Origin: Psettodes erumei
Lineage: Eukaryota > Chordata > Actinopteri > Pleuronectiformes > Psettodidae
Reading direction: 5' to 3'
Assembly (NCBI GenBank): GCA_016785225.1
Contig: JAFBJZ010000880.1
Coordinates: forward strand, 1,116,001-1,180,000
Length of the DNA stretch: 64,000 bases
Position 1 is the first letter of the stretch. Every line of letters begins with the position of its first letter. A program made the position numbers and the translations under genes. The notes under the pieces were generated by a model. That model saw nothing but the letters and a program-made list of their open reading frames with translations, was not told the DNA's origin and did no database searches. This document shows, piece by piece, positions 13,119 through 26,341 of the stretch.

Positions 13119-14361
13119 CACTATATTACCAAAAGTATTCGCTCACCTGCCCTGACTCATACTATGAACTGAAGTGCCATCCCATTCCTAACCCATAGAG
13201 TTCAATATGATGTCCGTCCACCTTTTGCAGCTATTACAGCTTCAACTCTTCTGGGAAGACTGTCCACAAGGTTGAGGAGAGTGTTTATAGGAATTTTTGA
13301 CCATTCTTCCAAAAGCGCATTGGTGAGGTCACACACTGATGTTGGTCGAGAAGGCCTGGCTCTCAGTCTCCGCTCTAATTCATCCCAAAGGTGTTCTATC
13401 GGGTTCAGGTCAGGACTCTGTGCAGGCCAGTCAAGTTCCTCCACACCAGACTCTGTCATCCATGTCTTTATGGACCTTGCTTTGCGCACTGGTGCACAGT
13501 CATGTTGGAAGAGGAAGGGGCCCGCTCCAAACTGTTCCCACAAGGTTGGGAGCATGGAATTGTCCAAAATGTTTTGGTATCCTGAAGCATTCAAAGTTCC
13601 TTTCACTGGAACTAAGGGGCCAAGCCCAGCTCCTGAAAAACAACCCCACACCATAATTCCTCCTCCACCAAATTTCACAGTCAGCACAATGCAGTCTGAA
13701 ATGTACCGTTCTCCTGGCAACCTCCAAACTCAAACTCATCCATCAGATTGCCAGATGGAAAAGCGTGATTCATCACTCCAGAGAACGCGTCTCCACTGCT
13801 CTAGAGGCCAGTGGCGGCGTGCTTTACACCATTGCATCCGACGCTTTGCATTGCACTTGGTGATGTGTGGCTTGGCTGCAGCTGCTTGGCCATGGAAACC
13901 CATTCCATGAAGCTCTCTGCGTACTTTACTTGGGCTAATCTGAAGGTCACATGAAGTTTGTAGCTCTGTAGCAATTGACTGTGAAGAAAGTCGGCGACCT
14001 CTATGCGCTTCAGCATCCGCTGACCCCTCTCCGTTACTTTACGTGGCCTACCACTTCGTGGCTGAGTTGCTGTTGTTCCCAAACGCTTCCATTTTGTTAT
14101 AATAGAGCTGACAGTTGACTGTGGAATATTTAGGAGCGAGGAAATTTCACGACTGGATTTGTTGCACAGGTGGCATCCTATGACAGTTCCACGCTGGAAT
14201 TCACTGAGCTCCTGAGAGCGGCCCATTCTTTCACAAATGTCTTGTTTCACAGTCTGCATGCCTGAGTGCTTGATTTTATACACCTGTGGCCAGGCCAACT
14301 GATTAGGACACCTGATTCTGATCATTTGAATGGGTGAGCGAATACTTTTGGTAATATAGTG
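13119..14361 (-). mobile_element. Tc1/mariner DNA transposon, structurally complete, 1243 bp
   Basis: The element is bounded by perfect 29-bp inverted terminal repeats at 13119-13147 and 14333-14361 (starting CACTATATTACCAAAAGTAT). TA dinucleotides at 13117-13118 and 14362-14363 are the expected target-site duplication. Size and ends fit a fish Tc1-like family. A transposase runs on the minus strand between the repeats but is broken (see the entry at 13202-14226). Identical terminal repeats next to a damaged coding region suggest moderately recent insertion, with loss of function before or soon after. It lies in rarb intron 3, in the same orientation as the gene. Confidence 0.97.
13202..14226 (-). 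pseudogene. Tc1-like transposase pseudogene
   Basis: The frame starts at the ATG at 14226 (MGRSQELSEFQRG) with the N-terminal helix-turn-helix region (SSREISSLLNIPQSTVSSII) and a GRPRK linker. It ends at the TGA at 13202-13204 (AAKGGRTSY). The DDE-type catalytic contexts are visible: WSDES near 13,770, FQHDCAPV near 13,495, and SPDLNPIEHLWDELERR near 13,415. A frameshift lies about 13,975-14,005, between LKRI and SIATELQTS. Two in-frame TGA codons sit at 13736-13738 and 13730-13732 (minus strand); at least one looks like CGA-to-TGA CpG decay. The net length is not a multiple of three. It cannot make a full transposase. Confidence 0.93.
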
Positions 14362-15709
14362 TATGTTGGCCTTTGCCTCCTTGTTGGCTCCATGTTCCCT
14401 CCCATTCCCACTGGATAAGAGATGTTGTGCTATTTGAAACTAGAACAAATGATCCATTCCACTCAAAAGCCAGTGAATCCATTTTCAAAAGTATGGGATC
14501 CTTTTCTATCCATCTTTTAATAAACCTGAGATTTTTGTTTCAGAATAACTACTGCTAAGTGTAATAATTCTATTACTGTTTTTCATGGTTTTTTTGTATT
14601 ATTATTGATAACTTTAGAAATCTCCATATACAAAATGTGTAATATGTGTACAGGTTAATGTTGTTTGTATCTTTTGTTGTCAGTGTATACATATACCTGA
14701 AATAAACTGAACTTAACTGAAACTAAATGAAAAACAAAAAAACCCATAGTGATTAAGAATGATGTTCTTACTGATGTAAGATGCCCCTAGCCAAATTACC
14801 CCTTTTGGAAAATACAGAGTAACAGCCTGCGTTGGTATAAATATTTACCTTGTCAGACTATTTACTGTCAAATAACCCTTCTGGCCAAGTCAATGTGCTT
14901 TTTGACATTTGACTGGACCAACTGTTTAGGTGATCTCAGGTTCCACTAGGCCTTTGTCAGTGCTAAAATATAATAATAATACGATACCATAGCTTACATA
15001 TCAGCTATGGTTGCTAAATGAATATAGGCTGGGTAATAGTCATTCTCATCAGTGGCCCTGTGGGGGGTTCAGCCCGAAGGTATCAAGATATCATCTTTTC
15101 CATGACTCCTCTGCTGAGGTGTGAAACAGCGTAAGAGAAAGGAACATGAAGCTAATGGAGCATGAACTGGACCTGAGCTACAAATGCTGATGCAATCAAA
15201 GGATGCCAATAACCTGTGAAATGCAAACTCTCCCTATTGATGACAATGGAGGAGAGGGAATCTGAGGCTAGTACTGGCGGCAGCAGATGCCTGGGTTTTC
15301 CTAATTACAGTGTCTGAAAACCCGAGCATTTTAGGAAAAAAGTAAAACATTTCATTTTCCACTCAGGGTGTGCATTCTCGATTTTATCTGCTCGTCGCAT
15401 CATGTCTCGGAAACGACTGGACGGATGCTTCAAAAAAGCATTACAAATGGTGCTATTCTCCCTCACTGGCTGAAATACTGCTGGCATATACTGTAGAGGC
15501 AACATGAACTTTCTATGAGTCATGTCATCTGTGCTACTATAAGAATCATCCTTCTAGAGCAGTGCCAGCTCAGATGATTCATCATCCTATGATCAAATAA
15601 AAAATCAGACCCCCCTGTTGTCACGGTGGAGAACCAAACCTTCCTTTCAAACCCATGACAATTTTCACAAAAATTCCCTCTCAGTGTTATAACTGGGTGT
15701 GGAACTCAC

Positions 15710-15851
15710 ACTCTTTGGACATTCCCACTGCAAAGCACTTCTGCAGGCGGCAGTACTGACAGCGGTTCCTCGTCACCTTGTTGATAATGCAGTTCTTCTC
15801 CCGGTGACACGTGTACACCATGTTCTTCTGGATGCTTCGGCGGAAAAACCC
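15710..15851 (-). CDS. rarb: rarb exon 3: second zinc finger, residues 103-150
   Basis: This exon encodes GFFRRSIQKNMVYTCHREKN onward through zinc finger 2 (Cys pattern CHREKNC...CQYCRLQKC) and ends in GMSKE plus the first base of Ser150. Together with exon 2 it forms the C4-type DNA-binding domain that reads AGGTCA-like half-sites; the P-box EGCKG is split across the exon 2/3 junction. The acceptor tctcctcag precedes it and the donor GAGT|gtgagt follows. The length of 142 nt matches the family exon. Two differences from the mammalian RARs I know stand out. Asp-to-Glu at residue 120 in the D-box (REKNC) is conservative. Glu-to-Ala at residue 143 (CFAVGMSKE instead of CFEVGMSKE, codon GCA) lies just after the last zinc-binding Cys. 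Confidence 0.98.
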
Positions 15852-18800
15852 CTGAGGAGACAGACACAGACAGAGGGTGGTGTTCATGAAAAGGGGACTC
15901 TCTCGACGTTAACCTCATTCAGCTTGTAACCTTCTGAGGCCACCTATTTTCTACAGCATCCAGTCGGCACAGCCAAAATGTCACTCTCGATGAGAGTCTG
16001 AGTAACAATTGCCATTAAGGTTGATAGGAAAGAGAAGCAACGAGCCCCTGCTGGGAGCTGTGTGGAGCTTCAAATGCTAGTTTTAAGCTCAGAAACAAAG
16101 TGGGAACAGAGAGTAAAGAACCTCGGGGTATCAAACAGTGAGGCTGCTGGTGCAGTATGGAAGAATAAGTCAGGGCTTTGATGCAGCTGTGTGTTTGGAG
16201 CACCACATCTGAGCCCGACAAGGTGACATTGAGCGCCAACCCGAGCCACTTTCCTTTCAAAAGAATGCTTTCATAGTCATTCAGTGGCACAACAGGGAAG
16301 TAATGGATTTTAATAGGACTCCTTCAATATTTAAAGCTAAAAAAATGGATGGAAAAAATGGAAAAAATTTAGTAACTAAAGTACTGAAAACATGTAGCTG
16401 CATGTGTAATTGTGACAAAGGAAGAGTTCATTTAGAGAACAGATCATTACAGTCTGAGGCATTGAGCTCTGGGATTCACATCAAGGTGAATAACAAAACT
16501 AAAATAATTTAGCCATAATAAGCAAATTTTAGCACTTCTTAAAAACCTTTCAGCCTTTTAAAATCATTATCAATTTCCCCTTCATTTTCCAAGTTCAAAT
16601 CCTATGTCCTTATCCACTTTTTGATGCACTGTATGACCAATAACCAATAACAATAACAAAACTATACCCCCCCCCAGTGACCCAAATCATGCCAAACCTA
16701 ACTGAACAACCAAATTATGTTTAGTCTCCAGACAAATGGTCTTGTTGCAATCGCATAGAGAAATGGTTATGGTGCATTTCACATGGGCTTAAGCTCCTGA
16801 GCAGCAGGTCCCATGTTCCACTGATCAGGATACTTTTGGGGAAATGTTCCACCTTGGCTGAGGTCTATGCTTTCTTGTTCTTTGTGGGTTTGTCTTTACA
16901 AGGGACATCTTTTTATGAAAATATTACTGCTGCTTTACAGTTGCCTCTGTATTAATGCTGTGGATTTGTGTTGATTCAGCCAAATCATGACAGAGCTTTT
17001 TTCTACCAGTATCCAGGAGAACAAATAACTTTGTATAGTCTCATGCAGGTTTGAGATCTGAGACTTCTGCCTCCACTTTGATACAGTGGAGGTGAAGGGA
17101 CTGTTTGTTGCTCACAGGATTAAAATTGCATACAAAAGAAATAATAGCAGTGTTGTTGCAAAAAAACAGCTCCTCTGCTACTCCAGAGACCTAGTTGCCA
17201 GAAATCTATAACTTTCTCATTCCAGAAAATCTGGCTCCCTTTCCCCATAAGTATTTATATTTAATGTAATATAACCATAATGTGGGTAAGGAAAGTTTAA
17301 ATGAGGAGCATTGCAGCTCAGGCCTTGAACTGTCAGCAAACCCTCCCCAAATAGCTGAAGCTCACAAAATGCAAATCTGTGTCAGAAAACAGTCTGCGGT
17401 GAGTGCACAACACACTTACTATGACCAGTATAACCCCACCACAGTCTTACAGCACTTATCACATGCACGTAGATTTCCAAGGCAAAGTGACCTGCAAGCT
17501 CTCAGCTTTGAATGACATAAGTACCCGAGTAGCCTTGGGTTCTGCACCCAACCTGAACACAGTTATATGGCAGCTAATGGTGATGCAGGCCGCTCCCATG
17601 GTCATCCATCAGACCTCACAGGTAATGTCTACCAACTCACTCAGCTTACATCAGCCAGGATAAAGGCCTCTATTAAGAAAATGAATAATACCAACTGAGG
17701 GGAGGTGACCTCGGACTTGTCATGTGTCATCGAGGCTGAAGCGCGATAGGCTGGTTTTGGTGAGTATCTGTGCTACCAAGGGGGGCGGCACAGCGCTTGA
17801 GGGATACTCGAGGCCGAGGCGAGATGGGCTACAGAGTCAGCCGTTTCACTCCTGTGATCTAATCTGTTACCCATCGTGCATCCTGCTTCACTAATGAAAA
17901 GGCAAGGTCCCATCCGTCACAGGCAGCTATGGTAAATGGAATTTTAACCCCCCCCCCCTCGTGCAAAAGGGCCTGGATGATGGACGATCATTGCAAAAGA
18001 CCCCAGAGCTACGGAAAATTAATATCAAGAGGAAAAAAATCAGCGAAGACTCCGGCTTCCTACAGATGCTCCTCTGCTTTCTGTCACTCTGCTCAGCAAC
18101 AGACTGAGCTCAGCCTCTGTGTCGGTGTCCCGAGACTTTCAAGGAGGCTCCACCGTCTTCATTATTACTCTCCATCAAGAAGGCAGCCCAGAGCGCCGCA
18201 CCACATGGCTAAATGTCGTTTTAGATGCCGAGGGTTAGAAAGGGTGATTTCTGGCATTACATAAGTGTAACAGCTGCAGATCGGATTCTAAAATGGTGTA
18301 CATATATACTCTGTTGGCCTTGTGTTTCTAAATGGAAGGCATCATGCTGACTGAAAGTTATTCAGAAGCTGTGAGTCTTTGGACAGGGAAATATTACAAG
18401 GATTACAAGGACATATATACTACGAATGAGGCTGTTTTGCCTGAAAAATATGTAAACTTGTTGTTGTCGTCTGCTGCAAGTACACCAGTCATCCCATGTT
18501 ACAGGTCCTGCTGCAATATTTGCAGCTCACAATACACTCTACATAATACATGAGGAAATAAAAATCTGAGATATCTTAAATAAGTTGTTCAATGTTCCAG
18601 AGTCATTCTAAGAATTTAGTTGACAATGGTTGATAAATGGTTACAACAACACAGTGTTGTTGCTTACACCTTGGAATGGCCAGCAGTACATTACCAAAAG
18701 GATCTCAGAATGTGTCCTGGTACATGGCAGAATTAAAGCTCAGAAATATAGAGAGGGGCCAGCTCGTGCCTGGCCTCAAAAGTAGTTAAAATAATTTTAA

Positions 18801-20327
18801 AATCAGTCAGCCAATGAGATAATCGCAGTAGTCTGGGAAATTAAAGCAGGGCAGGTGTGGGAGTTCGATACTGTGGCTCCACCCCCCTAACACTGCTGCA
18901 CAAGCTCTGGCCACAAATGACGTCCCAAAGGCAAGATGGTAGCACCCATATGTTTTGTAAAGTGGATCAGACCCTTGGGTGTATGAGCCTATAAGACGTA
19001 CTGTATTTCCTATACATGCATGCTTGCTTCCCCAGTCATAGTGTAGTTCAAACATGAGCTGCATGCATAACACTGGGTATCTCCAGCAGTTTCTGAGCAG
19101 CAGTGGTAAACAGATGCAGCCACTCAGAGCACTCCATCTCTACAAGCCTCTTTGGAAACACCATCAGTGTCTGAGATGATGCTAAGACTCGCACAATCAT
19201 CACATCTTCTCCTTTGTGTTGTTTTTTCCCCTCCTTCTCCACCCTCGTTCTTTTTGTCATACGTATTTCCTCTCCGTCTCTCCTCTCTTTCCTTTCTCCC
19301 ACTGCAGGACACAAGGGTTGTCCTGATACTGCTGCGACATTTGCCAGTGCAAGCCCCATGGGTTTCTTCATTTGAAGCTTATAAATGTGTGACCAAAGGA
19401 CACCCCAGAGCTGAGTGTTGTACAAAAGTGTTTACCGAGGGAAGTGGGAGGGGGTCGCTGCTGCTGGGCTAAACAAATGATAGGATCAGAGGTTTCAACT
19501 GCGGGGACAAGCTGAGAATGAATCACACCTCCTTCACAAGGATGGAGGAGAGGGCAGAGCTGCTCAGGCTGCTGTTCCACTAGCATCATTTCTTCCAGGT
19601 AATTTTAATATTTTTGCATTAAAACTGCTAAATGGCTTTTGCGCCAACACATAACTTCTTTTTGGACATGCCCTAAAATCCAATATTCTTCAGGGGTGTT
19701 CCTGTTTAGCTAAGAATATAAAAGAGGACCATGAACCATGGGCAACTAGCACAGAAATCAAGGATAATAAATAAATACATTTAAAAGCACCAAAGGTTAA
19801 GAGCTTCCCACAGACAGATAGCATTTCACAAAAGTCTAATCATTAAGCAGTTGAGTTAAGAGTTGTATCCATCATATTCTTACTGTATGTGGATGATTTG
19901 CCCTTCTATACAGGAAAATACAAGATAAGGGATGATTAAATACTAAAGTCTACTAATTTAATTTATGTGTAAAGACATGCTTTTTAAATTGTTGCAATGT
20001 TAGGACAGGTGTGCCAAAAGTCTTACAAACAGGCTATGAGTTTGAAAATGAAAAACTTCCTCTGCAGTCCGCTCCTTATCACTGCTTCAGGTTACATTAG
20101 CAGCTGCCAACAAAACACAACACAGTCTTCTGCAGCAGCAGACATTTGCATGGTGGCTAAAATATATATATATTTTTTTGACAAGGAATAAGAATTTGTG
20201 GACTAAAAAAACTGAAACTGATGATTACTTGAAAACAGTTTAAAAATATAAATTTCCCTATCCCATAACAAAGGATTTCATTCACCCAATTAGGAAAGGC
20301 ATTGAATTAAAAACGCTTTGAATGTGC

Positions 20328-20380
20328 ACTACCGATCAGAAGTTTTGAACGTGTCAAAATATTTCCCAAAAATTAATGCT
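20328..20380. repeat. Solo end of a Tc1-like element
   Basis: The string gcactaccgatcagaagttt, followed by tgaacgtgtcaaaatatttccc, resembles the terminal repeat of a fish Tc1 family (cactaccggtcaaaagtttt, from memory). No partner end was found nearby, so it is a weak solo-end call. Confidence 0.3.
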
Positions 20381-20718
20381 TTCTAGAAGGTTAATTGTAT
20401 TTATGTTGACAATGACCGTGCTCTTTATACTAGAACTCTCTCTGCTACTCTGTGGATTAGTGAAATGTACAGTAATGTTGGTGCATCAGGGGACACAGGC
20501 CCAGCCACCTGGGAGATAAGGCCACTTCCCCCTGGACTGATAAACTGCACCTTAACCAAGATCATTATCCAACATCTTGTTATCTTAATGGGCCGGGGAT
20601 AGGGTGTCACAGTAGCGGCCCCGCCATCTCAGGCCTTCTCATTTACAGATTAAAAAACGAAAGTGCCGCCCATTAATTATTTAGCTACACGCCAACCCCT
20701 TGTCCACCTGGCCTCCTC

Positions 20719-20839
20719 CTCTTTCTCTCTCTCTCTCACCGCTCCTGCCATCCACTGGCTGTCCGGCTCTTTGGACCCGGCCGCTGCGCTTTGTGTTGTC
20801 TGAGTGTTCGGCACAGGGGAGAGAGAGAGAGAGAGAGAG
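20719..20839. repeat. Facing (CT)n and (GA)n tracts
   Basis: A CT tract at 20719-20738 and a complementary GA tract at 20818-20839, about 80 bp apart, form an inverted repeat of simple sequence. They could pair as a stem in RNA or extrude as a cruciform. Confidence 0.8.
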
Positions 20840-23800
20840 GCAGAACGGGGGATTAGCTTTCACTCTTAATCGCGGCGACATCTTATCACGGCCGTGGAAA
20901 GTGGAGAGGACACTGGAGACCCTGGGGGGTTCCAGAAAAATGAGGAGAAGAGGTAGAGTTGAAAGTAGGGAAGAGGAGGGGTAGGGGTGATAATTATCCA
21001 GTTTGTCCAGTTCGGGCTATTACTTATTTTACTGGAAAAGCACGACAGAGTTCAGGGAGGGAGCTGACAGAACCAAAATGGGCAAAAAAAAAGACAAGTT
21101 CAAAGGACGCCAATTAGTAAATCATGTGAAAAGTCCACTTATGGTGCTGACAGTGTATTACATGTCTATACAGTGAACACATCAAGGGCAGCGCATGTGT
21201 GCCAAGTGCACTACAGGCACTTAAAGTTTTGGAAACACAGAATGGGGACGGCGGCGGTGTTGCGGTCCACTTGCTATATCAGTTGAAAATGCAGAACAAC
21301 GGGACAAGAAAGAAGCTGGGACGAGACAAAGAGTGGCATTGTTGCCGCGGCAAATGTGAAACCTCAACAGATAAGGCACAAACATGGAAAACAAGACGCA
21401 GCTCTCTCAGAACCCCCACTCTTCTCTTCTGTTTCTGTCTCTGTATCCACCAGCCCCCTGACATTCAATCAGTGCTTATCTGTCCTGCCGAACACCTGAA
21501 GTGCACAGATGGACCAGGAGATACAGCAGAGAGTGAAAGCTAAGATAAGGGGGAAAGTAGAAAGGAGGAAGAAAAAAACAGACAGATAGCTAGTGAGAGG
21601 CCTGAACAGAGGAGCTGTGTGACTGACCCAGCCAAAGCTGAATAGCTGCAGAGACACACAGCAAACGAGAAGCATGAAAAGACAACTGGGGGAGAGAATG
21701 AGGAGGTTTCAGATCACCCGGTCCTCCATGGACGCCCCACTGTGGCCCTATTCTTCAGGCTGCCGCTCGCCATTCAGCGCTCATCTTTCTCTCTCGTACC
21801 GGCTGGGGTCCCCCACAGCAATCAGAAGCCATCTTTAAGCTGTCCAATGGGAAGCCTCCACCCTGATCGCTTACGCATTAACATACATCTAACAGAGTCA
21901 GACCTGTTGCTGACCTGTCCTGTCCAGCATAGCAAGGCATGCACACTCTCAGAAACAGTAGTGTTTCCATGGTTTTGCCAGGCCTAACTTCTTCAGGTGG
22001 TAAGGTTTAAGATATGTGCTACAATTCTGAATTTTCTTTAGGAATTTAAAGTTAATTACTCAGCCCCACACCAGAATTAGCTACATTCACATTTGTATTA
22101 TTACCAAATTACTAATTCTTCAACCCAATCTGAGGTAAAGGAAATCTTCTCTTGGAGATTTGGATTAATGTCAAACACAAAATATGAAAAGGATCAGCTT
22201 GCAGATACAGTCATTTTGCACAAAGCTCTTGCTAGAGATCAGCAGAGGACTTGAGTTGTGGAGACATATTTGTGTCCACCTGGTGAATCTAACGTTCTCC
22301 TTTCAGCTTTGATTTTGTGTCCACAGACTGCTGAGAGACACTAAAATCACGGTCGGCCGGCTTTCATTTTTTTCAACTCGCGTAACATCCCATTTATAAC
22401 ATCGTCATGTTTCATGAAAGAAACAGAAATGACAAATAGCTATTACATACATAAAATCCTGTCACAGGGTTGTGCACGCACACAGATGGATGGGGGGGAG
22501 GCACACGGGGAAAACCATTACATGTTTTGCCTTTCATACAGTATTACAAGAGGAACATCTATGTAAAAAATAAACCTGCAGGTTTGGACCACATTCACAT
22601 AGCAGCACAAATGAAAGATTAAACAACATCCTTAAGAATCACCAAGAGCCAGCATGAATAACGACAACTGCATGTGGACACCAGAAGCATAGCCACAATT
22701 ACTTAAGCGCAAACAATACCACTTGTGTGCATAACAAGATTCACATTTTCCGACAGTCCACAGATGGAGTTTTGAAGTCACCAGTAGATAAGTAACATGA
22801 ACTTTTTGCCGACATGAGCGCTATTCCAAACCACTTTCTTATGTCCATATCAACTGAAGGATGGCTGTCGCACATTCAGTGAGTTAGCTTTGTTTAGAAA
22901 ATGTCCACAGAGAGCCACCACCTAATGTCTCCACATAACTACAAAGTTGTAATATCATTTACTGGTAGCTACAATGGCTACAGTATATGATCATTGTTTT
23001 TAATTGGCTAGGTGTCATTAGTGAGAAAGAAATTGTTTCTTTAACTGAAACTATCACGAGCAAGTTGCTACGGTTGTGGAGTCTGCTGTTTGGTCCTGAG
23101 CAGTTAGTGTGCAGCACTTTCTCCCTGAAAACAGCAGCCTTCCGCTGTAAGAAACAATGAGAGCAGTGACGACTGAAGCTGCAGGCCAGAGAACAAAACC
23201 AATGAGCCGAAACCCGCCTCGGTGCTCAGTAGGGTGAGCCAGTGACAGAGTCCATGATAATTCTCTGCAACCCCTTTTCATTTTACACATACACATTCTA
23301 CCCCCTTGTTTAAACAAGAAATGTATGTATTTTCTGGCAGTTCATTTCATTTGAATCACCACTGTCAGTGGATTCACTTGTGGGAATAAAGCAACGTTTG
23401 CTGTTGCAAGAAGTTCAGCTTTGGTGAAGATGCAAATTTGTGTCACTGCCAGATTGCAAAACATCAGACTGAGTTCATCTTTAACACAGAGAACTAGAGA
23501 GTAATGGAAGGAGCTATGATATTAGCTAGTTAGCACCACAAGACCCTCCATAAAAGTGAGACAGCATGGTTATCCAATAGGTCAACTTGAATAAACTGTT
23601 AATTTGCTGTCTGGCTGGCAAATGAGAGCAAAAGTGAACACTACAACGTTGAGATTACTTTGAATTTTGCAGTGCCACGTGGTGTTACTGGCAGTAATGT
23701 AGAGCCCAACAGACAAACTGATGAAGATATCGCTGGTCATTATTAGTGGGTGACATATTTAATGGAATCAGCACCATCACATGACAACAGAAATTCTAAA

Positions 23801-24783
23801 TCCCCCTGAATCCTACACACTGTACTGTTAAAGGAGTCAGTTTTGAATGATTGCATTTTTGGAAAAAAAAGTCAATATGTTTGTTATATTTTGTTTTTGA
23901 CAAATATATGTGAACCCTACAGCGCTGCAGCCAACAGGTTCTCAAACCTGTGGAGATACAATACAGTACAGATAAGATGTGTCTCCTTATTGACAATCTT
24001 GCACTAACTGCAACATCTCACTAAAGGACCACCATTCACATTCAGGATACCTGTTTGAGAGGCTAAGTGCTAAAGATCAGCAACTCACCGTCCACTGCAG
24101 GACATGAGAGGACACTTTGCATACTGTTACTTCACACATTGTTGACAACCTGAGCTCTGTCCAAACACGCGTTCATGCTCCAGGGGACGCACACAAAATA
24201 CGCAAAGCTCAAGCCTCGCGTCCTGACGAGCGAAGGAGAAGTGAGTGGAGCTGCAGCCTGCACTGCAGAGAGGGCAGAGGGATGCCGCGGCATAACAATC
24301 ATATCTATTTCCTGTCACGCTTCTGCCCGCACCGTTTGATTTTTCTCTCTCTATTAGCACTTGCACCTCTTTTATGTTGTACAACGTTGACAAATCACAT
24401 TATGGAGTGAGTGTTTGCACCGAGGGGAGCTGTATAGATTATGGTGACAGGCAGAATGCAGTCAGAGAAATGCCCTGGCAGATCCATGTCCCCTCTTCGC
24501 TCTCTATCTCCATAGTCAGCTCAACTGGGCTCTTCATCATCAGTGTCCTGCAACAGCAGCAGACAGTGGGGAGTAAATAAAGATATGAAAAGACCGTAGG
24601 GGGGGTTATGAGGTGTGAGCAGTGTGTTACTGGGCCAAGTGCTTCTGTGGATGTAGACAGGAGCACCATGGGCTTTACTATGAATAAGTGACACATAGCA
24701 AAACACCAACAACAACATTTCTCCATCTTTCAATGTAACAACTCAATGTGCGTTATGACATTGACACCACCTTTATATATATA

Positions 24784-24951
24784 CGCAGCAACTGCATGAT
24801 GCTATCATGTCAATATGGACTGAAATCTTTGAGGAATGTTTCTAACACCTTGTTGAATCTATGCCACGAAGAATTAAGGCAGTTCTGAAGGCAAAAGGGG
24901 GTCCAACCCGGTACTAGCATGGTGTACCTAATAAAATGACTGGTGAGGGTA
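24784..24951 (+). mobile_element. Tc1-like element, 3' end remnant
   Basis: Codons 24852-24917 read VESMPRRIKAVLKAKGGPTR-Tyr-stop, a typical extreme C-terminus of a fish Tc1-type transposase. Upstream, QLHDAIMSIWTEIFEECF continues the same coding sequence before a TAA. The end GTGTACCTAATAAAATGACT is the usual terminal-repeat side of this family. Only the right-hand ~170 bp remains. Confidence 0.8.
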
Positions 24952-26150
24952 TTTGTGTACTATTTGTGTTTATCATCCTACCAAATACACAAAACTCAAT
25001 CAATTTGATTGCAAAATCTGTCTATCTACAAAAGCAGAAAAAATATGTTCATCAGATTCATAACCTTCTGCATGATTTATTGTTACACCAAGGAGGATAT
25101 ATTTTTAGACCTGTTTACATGTTTGTGTTGTCAGTCAGCAGGATAGCTCGAGACCACTGTGCAAGATATCCTCTGACAATAGAGCTTCTGTGCTGTGCTT
25201 GAGTAGAGCCACATTAACAACATATCAACAATAATGTAAGTAATAATGAATGTCATTAAAACCACGCATATATTCATGATATACTGACTGTCACTATAAA
25301 AGAAGTTGAGATTGAAGTTAAAATGTTTTAAAAACAGGGGGATGGTTTTTATTTTTTGACTAGAGTCCACCACTCCTCCAATCCAGAGTTCATTTGTGCA
25401 AAGCCAAGGGTGGGGCCCTGCAGCAACCAATTCCTCACCCACAATTATCTCTAAATTATTCCCCACCAGATTGATCCTTTTGTTTCCTGCTGCTGTATAA
25501 ACCACATGATGAAGCGTGTGACCAGACGTGTAATCAAATATGCAGAGAGAAGTCCACGATGCAGCGTACAAGCAAAAACTGTGAGGGTGCACAATGGCCT
25601 AAATAGATAAATAATTCTAAATAAAAAGTTAATTAACATAAAAAAAAGAATAATTAGCCTACTTTTTGAGACTCTCCCTGAATTTGATTTTGGTATCTGC
25701 AGATGTTCATTGGTGTTAATTAGATCCAAGATGGTCCCAGAATTATAAGATATTTTAATCATTTTGGTGTTTTAGAATCTCTGCTGGCATTTCCCAAGAC
25801 TACTGTGGAATTTCACAGCTGACATAATAATATTCTTTGATAAGTTCTGGATCTGGATCCCGATGCAGATGAACTTTTCAGTTTAAAGACACGTGACTAA
25901 CAAACAAATGACAACCTGATCATGACATGTTGAGTGCTGCTGCTAACATGGCTCAGAATAACACAAACCTCTGTACTGAGAACCATCTTCATCTGGATTT
26001 ATCTCTGTAACTACTGTTACCACTCTATCTACAGTGTATCTTCACTATATACTCAGTAACTATGTGACTGTGGTTGGACTCGGTTAACCTCTGTTGCTAC
26101 TACAATAGCATCACATGTGTGTCCGAACCTCATCCCTGGATCCATTAGAG

Positions 26151-26341
26151 CAGGGGTGTCGAACTTAGGGCCCGTGGGTCATAAGACTGACGAGCGAGTT
26201 GATTTTGCAAAGTGTAAAAAAACGAAAAAGTCACAAAAGTCTGCAATTTTGCCATTGTGCCATGATTTTAATGGTCTGGCCCACTTGAGATTAAATTTGG
26301 CAGTATGTGGCCCCTGACATAAAATGCGTTTGACACCCCTG
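26151..26341. mobile_element. hAT-type MITE, 191 bp
   Basis: The ends are imperfect inverted repeats starting CAGGGGTGTCGAAC (left) and CAGGGGTGTCAAAC (right, reverse complement). The element is flanked by perfect 8-bp direct repeats CATTAGAG at 26143-26150 and 26342-26349, the length typical of hAT transposition. There is no coding capacity, so it is non-autonomous. The CAGGGGTGTC end is characteristic of many vertebrate hAT elements. Confidence 0.93.

Larger units (their letters stand above)
3971..15709 (-). other. rarb: rarb intron 3
   Basis: An 11.7-kb intron between the hinge exon and the zinc-finger-2 exon, bounded by gtgagt (minus strand, from 15709) and a pyrimidine-rich acceptor ending at 3971. 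The main content is the complete Tc1/mariner element at 13,119-14,361. Weak matches to dispersed repeats lie near 6,140-6,460 and 7,505-7,560. Pyrimidine-rich sequence at 9,570-9,960 and a degraded stretch at 12,235-12,340 look like old retroelement tails but are too diverged to assign. No exon or RNA gene is recognisable elsewhere. Confidence 0.9.

Noticed and set aside
13272..13910. 212-codon plus-strand ORF
   Set aside because: It is the antisense shadow of the Tc1 transposase, which is supported on the minus strand by motifs and terminal repeats.
25131..25592. 153-codon minus-strand ORF in intron 2
   Set aside because: Low-complexity hydrophobic residues from AT-rich DNA; no homology I recognise.
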